A stretch of DNA of 64,000 nt, taken from assembly GCA_000739535.1 (NCBI GenBank), contig DF820472.1:1-64000 (forward strand), read 5' to 3'. The first letter of the stretch is position 1, and each line of letters opens with the position of its first letter. This DNA comes from Candidatus Vecturithrix granuli (GTDB lineage Bacteria; Moduliflexota; Moduliflexia; Moduliflexales; Moduliflexaceae). Made by a program: the position numbers and the translations under genes. Below are positions 24,120-31,700 of this stretch, piece after piece. The notes beneath the pieces are model-generated. The model did not search any database, was not told where the DNA came from, and saw only the letters and a list, made by a program, of their open reading frames with translations.

Positions 24120-26753
24120 ATGAAAAAAACAGTTTATTATGTGTTTATCCTGCTGCTTATCGTAAGTTTCATTTCAACTGCTGAAATAACTTTTGCGTTC
24201 TGGCCGTTTGGGAACAATGAGGGAGAGCTTCAAAAGAGCCGCGAGCAGTTAGAGAAGGATCTGGAACTGGCTGAAAAACAACGATTGAAAGCAGAGGCCC
24301 AACTTCAAGAACAGCAGCAGGCGTTCAAACAACTTCAGGAACAAGTACAACAGCAGAAAGAACTTGAACGCCAGCTTGAAACGCTTAAACAGCAACTTCA
24401 GACAGAAATGCAGCAGAATGAGGAGTATCAGCAGCAAATTGAGCAACTTCAGCAGAGGCGTTTTTCGCCGATGTGGCTATCGCTGTCGGGACTGCTTTTT
24501 ATTGCATACAGGGTCGGAGTTGCGCGAGGAACGTCGCGCAAACGTCAGACAGCAAATACGCCACCTTCAACAACACCGAGTACAGAATCCTCCCGGCAAA
24601 AGGCTCAAACAGAGGAGTTTGTCACGCCGCCCCAGCCTGCCCCCGAAGAGCCGTCCCCTCCGCCCGTCTTGAGAGGATTTTCCCTGTCGCCGGAGCTTAT
24701 ACAGAAGATCAAACGCGAAATTCCTCAGAGAACCGGCAAAACTCCGACGGACAGTCAGTGGAACATGATTTTGTCCACCTCACCCAATACCTATGTCGTT
24801 GCAGGGGCCGGTTCGGGAAAATCCACTTCGCTGATTCTGCGCGTATTGGTGCTCAATCATTATCTGCACATCCCCTTGCAACAGGTGACGGTGTTTTCCT
24901 TTACCAGGGAATCCACCAGAGAATTCCGCAGCAAGCTGCGCGAGGTGTTTCAGGCTTACGGGAAACAGGTCAGCGAACGGGAAGCGACGCAGATAGTCCG
25001 CACATTTCATTCCAAAATTCTGGAGCTGGCGCGCGGGAAATTTCCACAAGCCACGTTGTTTGAATTTCTGGCGCAAAAAAACGATCTCGGAGAAGGAGGG
25101 ATCTTTGAAAGCTCCCTCAACGACAGCCAGGAACAGTATCTCAAAGAACTGTATAAAGAGCTGTTCCACAGCCATACAGAGTTTCACGACCTGATTCTGA
25201 GCTTGTATCATGAGTATCTGCAAGGGCAGGATCTGGGGATAAAAAGCTATTCCGAGGGGGTGCTTTCGCTGGCAGCCGCACGAGACCTGGCGGTCACGCA
25301 GGCGGTGGACGGAGTGTTCGATTTACCCGGCAGCGACAACAGGCCGACGCCATTTCCGTTGAGTAAGCTGTATCAGCATATCACATTCTACGCCAATGCC
25401 TATCTCCCCGAACTAGATCAATATATTGTCTCTATCCCGCAAGCCGCCTTGTTAGGGGAACGCAAAGAAATGCAGATTCACAATTTCCCTCTGGGATCCG
25501 GGTTATCGGTCAAAAAAAACATTCTGCTCAAATATTCCGACGCCCATATCCGCTTCATCCATCATGAGCGCGATCTGAATCTGCTGCGTGAGGAAATCAC
25601 CTGGTTTCAGCAGGACGGACACAAATTTACGCCGGTATTCGACTATTCCATTGAAGGGGAAATCACGTCTGCGGTCGTCTGGGAAACCTTTTACGCGGTG
25701 GCGATGTTTGCGGAAAGCATGGGGCTTGAGGTTCAGGATTTACACAAGATTGCAGGACATGACCAGCTTTCAGCGACGGATACAGCCTTTATCAAGGCTC
25801 TGATGATCTTCTGGAAAGCCTTTGATGCGAAGCTTGCCTCTGACCGGATGTTTCGCTTTCATCACCTTTTCACCTTTCTTTCGGAAAAGCACGCCGAGAA
25901 TTTCACTCGACTTTCCCGCAGTATGCTCGATTCAATGGCGCATATCTTGATTGATGAATTTCAAGATATTTCGCCGGAAGTGGTGTCCTGGATTCGAGGC
26001 ACGGTTGACTTTTCGCGGTCGCGCCAGCACCCAACATCCTTGCTCTGCGTGGGGGATGATTGGCAATCTATTTACGGGTGGAAAGGCAGTTCTCCACGCT
26101 ACTTTATTGAGTATGAGAAAGAATTTCCGGCGGAACAGACCAGGCGCGTTGATATGATGGAAAATTTCCGTTCCTATCAGGAAATTATCGATCAGGCCGA
26201 GGACATTTTGACCGACGTGAAATATAAAATCCCCAAACACGGCAAAGCCATACGCGGTCGCGCCCCAGATCCGCAAAACACTGTACAGATCATTCGCACG
26301 GATGATGAAAACGAGATCAGTGTTACGATCCGGCAAATCTTGCGTGATGTCCACGATGCTGCCACGAGCGTGTTGATTATGGCGCGGGCCAATTGGGTGT
26401 TGAAACGCTTACGCGCTGAATTTCGCGGCGCCAGGAATGTTAAAATCCTGACCTATCATCAAAGTAAAGGGTTGGAAGCTGACATCTGTATTTTAGTCGG
26501 CGATTGTCTGTACAACAGCACCATTCCGTTGAAAAATCTCATCTACGAACTCGCTGGCTGTTCCCAGACGTATGATGAAGCTCAAACCGAAGAAGCCCTG
26601 CGCCTGGCGTATGTGGCTGTTACCCGCGCCTGCAACCGCTGCTATTGGCTGGCAGTTCCCAAAGCCGGCGGAGCAGTCTTTCGCCTGATCCATGAAGAAG
26701 AGGACCAAGACACAAAAGGTGTTTTCCACGTCAAAGCAGTCAAAGCCGGTTAA
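24120..26753 (+). CDS. UvrD/Rep-type SF1 helicase with membrane/coiled-coil N-terminus
   Basis: 877 aa. Residues 1-27 form a signal-like membrane segment (YYVFILLLIVSFISTAEITF), 36-112 a Gln/Glu-rich coiled coil, about 117-136 a second hydrophobic segment (WLSLSGLLFIAYRVGVA), then a Pro-rich linker to about 185. A complete SF1A motor follows: Q motif TDSQWNMI, Walker A AGAGSGKST (about 228), Ia FSFTREST, II LIDEFQD (612-616), III CVGDDWQSIYGWKG, V YHQSKGLEADICIL and VI AYVAVTRACNRCYW. It should unwind DNA 3'-5'. A helicase tethered to the inner membrane is unusual; the N-terminal module would place it near incoming DNA. No Cas4-like or RecB nuclease is fused. No ribosome site is visible before ATG 24120, but the hydrophobic start supports it. 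Confidence 0.85.
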   Translation: MKKTVYYVFILLLIVSFISTAEITFAFWPFGNNEGELQKSREQLEKDLELAEKQRLKAEAQLQEQQQAFKQLQEQVQQQKELERQLETLKQQLQTEMQQNEEYQQQIEQLQQRRFSPMWLSLSGLLFIAYRVGVARGTSRKRQTANTPPSTTPSTESSRQKAQTEEFVTPPQPAPEEPSPPPVLRGFSLSPELIQKIKREIPQRTGKTPTDSQWNMILSTSPNTYVVAGAGSGKSTSLILRVLVLNHYLHIPLQQVTVFSFTRESTREFRSKLREVFQAYGKQVSEREATQIVRTFHSKILELARGKFPQATLFEFLAQKNDLGEGGIFESSLNDSQEQYLKELYKELFHSHTEFHDLILSLYHEYLQGQDLGIKSYSEGVLSLAAARDLAVTQAVDGVFDLPGSDNRPTPFPLSKLYQHITFYANAYLPELDQYIVSIPQAALLGERKEMQIHNFPLGSGLSVKKNILLKYSDAHIRFIHHERDLNLLREEITWFQQDGHKFTPVFDYSIEGEITSAVVWETFYAVAMFAESMGLEVQDLHKIAGHDQLSATDTAFIKALMIFWKAFDAKLASDRMFRFHHLFTFLSEKHAENFTRLSRSMLDSMAHILIDEFQDISPEVVSWIRGTVDFSRSRQHPTSLLCVGDDWQSIYGWKGSSPRYFIEYEKEFPAEQTRRVDMMENFRSYQEIIDQAEDILTDVKYKIPKHGKAIRGRAPDPQNTVQIIRTDDENEISVTIRQILRDVHDAATSVLIMARANWVLKRLRAEFRGARNVKILTYHQSKGLEADICILVGDCLYNSTIPLKNLIYELAGCSQTYDEAQTEEALRLAYVAVTRACNRCYWLAVPKAGGAVFRLIHEEEDQDTKGVFHVKAVKAG

Positions 26754-26767
26754 ATGTAGATTGTAAA

Positions 26768-26793
26768 TGCGTGAAACTGGAGTTTCACGTTAC
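26768..26793. repeat. Palindromic leader repeat, single copy A3
   Basis: GCGTGAAACTGGAGTTTCACG, one half of the paired repeat, followed by TTACATTTCACGGAGAAG and ATG 26812. Compensating changes (T and A in the outer stem) keep the hairpin while altering the sequence. Confidence 0.8.
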
Positions 26794-26811
26794 ATTTCAC
26801 GGAGAAGCAAT

Positions 26812-26955
26812 ATGGGACTCGTTAAATTTCTCTTCGGCTTGTTTCTGCTGCTGCTTACGCTGGCGGCGTGGCCGCTCGTGTTGGTTGTGTTCATCGTCTG
26901 AGGGATCTTCAAGGGCTTGATGATGGTCGGCATGGATAAGGATTTTGAGCCGTGA
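26812..26955 (+). CDS. Small membrane protein, possibly 48 codons with internal TGA
   Basis: ATG 26812, after GGAG, opens MGLVKFLFGLFLLLLTLAAW and continues VLVVFIV to a TGA at 26899-26901. This is a single membrane helix of 29 aa. The frame goes on after TGA with GIFKGLMMVGMDKDFEP and stops at 26953. The continuation is amphipathic and protein-like, so the TGA may be a recent nonsense change at a Trp codon. Function unknown; it sits between the helicase and an antitoxin gene. Confidence 0.45.
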
Positions 26956-26999
26956 ATGTGAAGATATACGCTCGTTTCTAAGAGAGGGAGGATTTTTTT

Positions 27000-27251
27000 A
27001 TGTCACAACAACAAATCACCCAAATGGGGAATACTGCGGCCTTGTTATTGCCGCCGGATATCCTGGAGCAAACCGGGATTCATATCGGTGATACCATAGA
27101 AATTTCTGTGGTTGATGGAATGCTTATCGTGTTTACATTGCAGGAGTTCGAACGAAAGCAAAAAATTCAAGACGCGGTCCGCAAAGTCTTCGCGCGTCGT
27201 CAAAGCACCTATCAACGGTTATCCCTCACTTCAAACACCCGAAAACCCTAA
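27000..27251 (+). CDS. MazE/AbrB-type antitoxin-like protein
   Basis: 83-aa protein with a SpoVT-AbrB/MazE swapped-hairpin domain: ITQMGNTAALLLPPDILEQTGIHIGDTIEISVVDGMLIV. A basic C-terminal tail follows (ARRQSTYQRLSL). GAGGGAGG precedes the ATG. No MazF toxin follows, so it is either an orphan antitoxin or a small transcription factor of the island. Confidence 0.8.
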   Translation: MSQQQITQMGNTAALLLPPDILEQTGIHIGDTIEISVVDGMLIVFTLQEFERKQKIQDAVRKVFARRQSTYQRLSLTSNTRKP

Positions 27252-27280
27252 AAATTTTTTGTGCAGGGGCTCGGAGATTG

Positions 27281-27303
27281 ATGGCGGGGACGGAACCCCG
27301 CCT
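27281..27303. terminator. Bidirectional terminator
   Basis: GGCGGGGACGGAACCCCGCC forms a strong GC stem followed by TTACTTTTA on one side and preceded by AAAATTTTTT 25 nt away. It lies between the convergent MazE-like and Cys/Met enzyme genes. Confidence 0.65.
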
Positions 27304-27308
27304 TACTT

Positions 27309-28481
27309 TTACAGGGCTGTTAAGGCTCTGGTCACAGCTTCTTCAAGCAGATGATACGCCTCAAAGCCGACGGAAAAGCGAATCATACCCGGAAAGGGGA
27401 AGCGTTCCGCACTAAAGACGGTCGGCACGTGAATCAGGATGCTCTGCGGATCGCCCAGAGTGGTGACATATTTGACGTGCGGGGCTACATTGGCGATAAA
27501 CGTTTCGACGGCTGGCTGTCCGCCTTTGAGTTCAAATGTCACCATCGCGCCAAAGCCTCGTTTTCCAAAAATATTCACCGCTTCCTGGTGCGTGGCATGA
27601 GTCGCTAAACCCGGATAGCGAACGTTTTGCACCTGTTCGTGCGCTTCCAGCAGCTTCGCTAATTTCAGAGCATTCTCACATTGGCGCGTCACGCGCAGTT
27701 CAAAGGTTTTCAATTGCGTGCCGAGACGATAGGCGTCATCCGGACTGAGAATATGCCCTACAAATTTGCGGTAGGTAAGCGCGGCTTTATGTAACTCATC
27801 GCTGTTGCCGCACACCACGCCGGCCGTAATATTGCCATGCCCGGCAAGATATTTGGTAACGCTGTGAATCACTAAATCCGCGCCCTGTTCCAGAGGTTTC
27901 CATAACGCCGGAGTGGCAAAAGTATTATCTACCACGACCTTTATGCCGCGTTCTTTAGCTAAACGGATAATCTCATTGCCATTGGCGACAATCAGCAGCG
28001 GATTGGAGACCGGCTCAAAGTAGAGCAGTTTCGGTTTCAGGTGATCAAGTGCATATTTGAGATCCATTAAATCAAACTTTTCTTCCCCTGGAGGGGTCTT
28101 AAAATATTCACACTGGATTCCGCGCCGCGCTTGCAGCACCTCGTTGGTATAGTCCTTTGTGCCGCCGTAAATCTCTTCAAAAAAGAGCCATGTCCCGGTA
28201 TTTTCGCGTTCATGAAACAGCGCAAGGGCCACATCAATCGCCGCCATGCCGGAAGCAGTCAGCAAGGCCCAGTCGCTGCCTTCGAGTCTGGCAATCTCCT
28301 GTTCGGTTTCCATCACGTTCGGATTACCGTAACGGGTGTAAAATAGCTGCTCGCCGCTTTGCGGATAGCGATGTTCCGCATCAAAGGCTTGTTTGGACTG
28401 TTCAATATTTTCAAACACAAACGCTGAATCTCTATAAATCGGACTTCTTCTGCTGATAACTACAGGTGTTGTCTTTTTCAT
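27309..28481 (-). CDS. PLP-dependent trans-sulfuration enzyme (cystathionine gamma-synthase/lyase family)
   Basis: 390-aa fold-type I PLP enzyme of Cys/Met metabolism, cytoplasmic. The PLP-binding Lys is in VIHSVTKYLAGHGN; the Asp pairing with the pyridine nitrogen is in VVDNTFATP; TRYGNPNVMETE and SGMAAIDVAL are the family phosphate- and substrate-site motifs. It could be cystathionine gamma-synthase, gamma-lyase, methionine gamma-lyase or O-acetylhomoserine sulfhydrylase, which cannot be separated by eye. AAGGAG stands before ATG 28481. It is a single-gene unit beside the accessory island. Confidence 0.9.
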   Translation of the reverse strand: MKKTTPVVISRRSPIYRDSAFVFENIEQSKQAFDAEHRYPQSGEQLFYTRYGNPNVMETEQEIARLEGSDWALLTASGMAAIDVALALFHERENTGTWLFFEEIYGGTKDYTNEVLQARRGIQCEYFKTPPGEEKFDLMDLKYALDHLKPKLLYFEPVSNPLLIVANGNEIIRLAKERGIKVVVDNTFATPALWKPLEQGADLVIHSVTKYLAGHGNITAGVVCGNSDELHKAALTYRKFVGHILSPDDAYRLGTQLKTFELRVTRQCENALKLAKLLEAHEQVQNVRYPGLATHATHQEAVNIFGKRGFGAMVTFELKGGQPAVETFIANVAPHVKYVTTLGDPQSILIHVPTVFSAERFPFPGMIRFSVGFEAYHLLEEAVTRALTAL

Positions 28482-28785
28482 ATATATCTCCTTGATATGT
28501 TTGTATCAACAAAGATTTTCATAATCCTTGATCCGTTCATCAATCATCTTTCCGCCTTCAGGCAGAAAACGCGCTAAAGCGCGAACTACGAACCCGTCAA
28601 CTAAAACTTGTCAAACCAGTAGTTTTCAACCGGAAATCTGTCAAGCAGAACTTCGTTGTTGAAAAAATTTCTGTCTCAATAAGAAATGCTTGACATCTTC
28701 ATCAAAACATTTTAAAGCATAGCGGGAAATATAAAATTTGTCAAATAACGTCGGTCACGTTCTGGTGAAGGAGGGAACGTCTATC
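28482..28785. other. Divergent promoter region
   Basis: AT-rich gap between divergent genes. A TTGACA at 28690-28695 faces the macroglobulin gene, with TAAAGC as the best -10 at 17-nt spacing (weak). A short palindromic CGCGCTAAAGCGCG stands near 28570, beside CGAACTACGAAC as at 2530. No gene is seen. Confidence 0.4.
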
Positions 28786-31700
28786 ATGAGAAAAATCACA
28801 GTTCTATTGCTTGTGCTTGTGTTGACCTGTCCGCTGGCCGGATTTGCAGCGGAAGAATTGAAAATCATTTCGTCCACGCCGCAGGGTGATCTGAATTCCT
28901 TAGATGACGCCAAAGCCATTACGATCACCTTTAATTATCCGATAACTGCGCTTTCCGGCGTGGAAAAAGATCTGCGAGAAGGCCCGCTTTCGATCGAACC
29001 AAAGGTCAATGGGATCTACCGTTGGATGGGAACATCCACTTTAAGTTTTATCCCGGATGAATCGCTAATGTATGGCACGCGCTATGTGGTGCAGGTGAAC
29101 GCCCCGATCACTGCGATTGGCGGCGAAGTCATGGGAAAATCGGCTAGTTTTTCTTTTGTCACGCCGCGTCCGCAGGTACAGCAGGTCTATCCCTACCAGG
29201 AGCAAGACCAGGTGACTTTGCAGCAAACCCTGTTCATGCTTTTTGATCAACCCATGGATCCTCAAAAAGCTGCCCAGTTTTTGACATTAACCAGCGAAAC
29301 TGGCTCTGAAGTACCGCTCAGCGTTTCCTATGTTGATAAAGCCGACGTGGAAGAACGCCAGGTGTACTGGGTTGATGAAATCTCTGAAAAGATTCTGAAA
29401 ATTATTCCCCAAAAGCCGCTGTCCATGGAAACCGGTTACACTCTGAAAGCCAAAGCCGGCTTGCCCGGAAAAGAAGGCAACCTCGGCATGGAACAAAGCT
29501 ATGAACTGAAATTCAGAACCTATAACCACTTTCGCGCCGAAGGCGTCAACCCGGGTAGTTGGCAGTGCAGCGATCAGTATTATCCTGAATTCGGCGTACG
29601 TATTCTGTTCAGCAATCCGGTGAATCGGGAGAACTTGCTGAAACATCTGCACTTTACGCCAGAAGTCAAGATGAGCAGCGATGAAGACTACTGGTATGAT
29701 TCTACAGAATTCGTGTTGTCTCCGAATCTCCAGCCCAATACGGACTATACGCTCACAATTGACGCGGAATTACAAGATAAATACGGCAATTCTCTGGGGC
29801 AGGCGGTCACCTTTACATTTAAGACGGTTGATTACGCGCCCTATCTCTCCATGCCCTCAGGGCGAGTGATTGCTGAAGCCTACCTCGGTTCGCGTTTTCC
29901 GGTGAAAGTGATGAATGTCTATAACGCGCCGTTTACCATGAAAGCCTATCGTACGCCTGAGGACATTATAAAAGCGGTCAAAGCCATGTCAGAATGGGAT
30001 TTTCAGGTTAGTGATCCAGATGTGAGCCGCGAATATCAGCCGAATATCCTGCCGAACAAAGTTGCCATGATGCCTTTTGATCTGAGCGAAGTGCTGCACG
30101 AAGGCGAAACCACTGGCGTGATCGGTCTGAGTATGCAGTTTTATGATTGCATCAACGAGCTACACGATTATAATACCCTCATTTTTCTGACCAATATTTC
30201 AGCCACAGCAAAATTCTCCGCGATCAATAATGTGTTCTGGGTCACGCGTCTCGAAGATGCTGGCGCAGTGGAAGGCGCGGAGATCGAACTGTACGACGCG
30301 AACCAGAAATTCCTCTGGAAGGGTGTCACCAATGCCGAAGGCTTTTTAGAAAGTCCGGGCTGGAAGGAATTGGGTTTGAAAGCGACCGATTCCTGGGAGC
30401 AGCCCTGGGTTTTTGCGCTTGTGCGCTCCGGCGACGATCAGGTTGTCATTCATTCACGCGATGGTACGGGCATCTGGCCTTATCGTTTCGGAATTGATTA
30501 TCGCCAGAACGTCGAACATCTGACAAACGATGGCTATATTTTTACCGAACGCGGCATCTACCGTCCGGGCGAAGAAGTGCGCATTGTCGGCATTGTACGC
30601 GACAAAGCGGCCGGAGAATTTGTCACGCCCGAAGCCTTAGAGGTCGAGGTGAAAGTGACCGATCCCGAGGATAAAGAAATTTTCAAGCAAAACATGAAGC
30701 TCTCAGAATTCGGGGCTTTTCATTTTCCGCTGCAATTAGCTGGAAACGCCAAAATCGGCACCTATTGGATTGAATGTATCTTCCCAATCCCGGAATATCT
30801 GGATTTACCCAAAGATGAATTAGAGTGGCTGGATAATTCGGTCAGCGGCAGTTTTCGAGTCGAGATGTACCGTCCGGTCGAATTTGAAGTCAACATTGAC
30901 ACACCGCAAACCGAATACATCAAAGGCGATGCGGCCAGCGCTAACATCAAAGCCAGCTATCTCTTCGGAGGTGCGTTGCGCAATGTGCCGGTTGAGTGGA
31001 ATCTGAGCCGCAGCCTCTATTATTTTGCGCCTGAAGACCCGCAATTTGCCGGCTATGCGTTTAATGTGTATGACCGTCCCGGCGGCGACCATGTTGCTCA
31101 AAAAACCGAAAGACTCGACGATAACGGGGAATATCGTTTTGAATATACCTTAACCGATTCCGATTTCGGCCCCTATTCCTACAGTCTGGATGCCACCGTC
31201 ACCGACGTCAACAAACGCCAGGTTTCGAAACGCAAAACCTTGATTGTGCATGGTGGCGAATATTACATCGGCTTGAAGCTGGAAAGCTTTTTCGCGGCCT
31301 CCGGCGAAGATTTTACGCTCACCACAGTAGCAATTACCCCGGATGAAACTCTGTTGGCCGGCCAGAACTATCAGGTACAGGTTAAGCGCATCTGGTGGGA
31401 ATCGGTGCGTCGCGCCGGAAACGGCGGCAGGTTGTACTGGGAATCGGAACAAAAAGAGGAAGTGGTTCAGGAATTTCAGGTACAGAGCGGATTTGAACCG
31501 ACCGCGCTGACCTTCCCCATCGAAAAGGTCGGATATTACAAAATAGAAGCCAAAGGCAGCGATAGTCGCAGCAACGCCATCCGGTCGGAAGATTATTTTT
31601 ACGCTATCGGCTCTGGCTATGCGGCCTGGCTGCGGGAAGATGATGATTATGTCGAACTGACGCCAAATGCTGAACGCTATCAACCGGGCGATACAGCCAG

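Noticed and set aside
20203-26753. Calling the island a Gabija system (TOPRIM plus UvrD)
   Set aside because: GajA is an ABC-type ATPase followed by TOPRIM; here TOPRIM comes first and is joined to a NB-ARC/TPR protein, the helicase is membrane-linked, and a HEPN-like gene intervenes.
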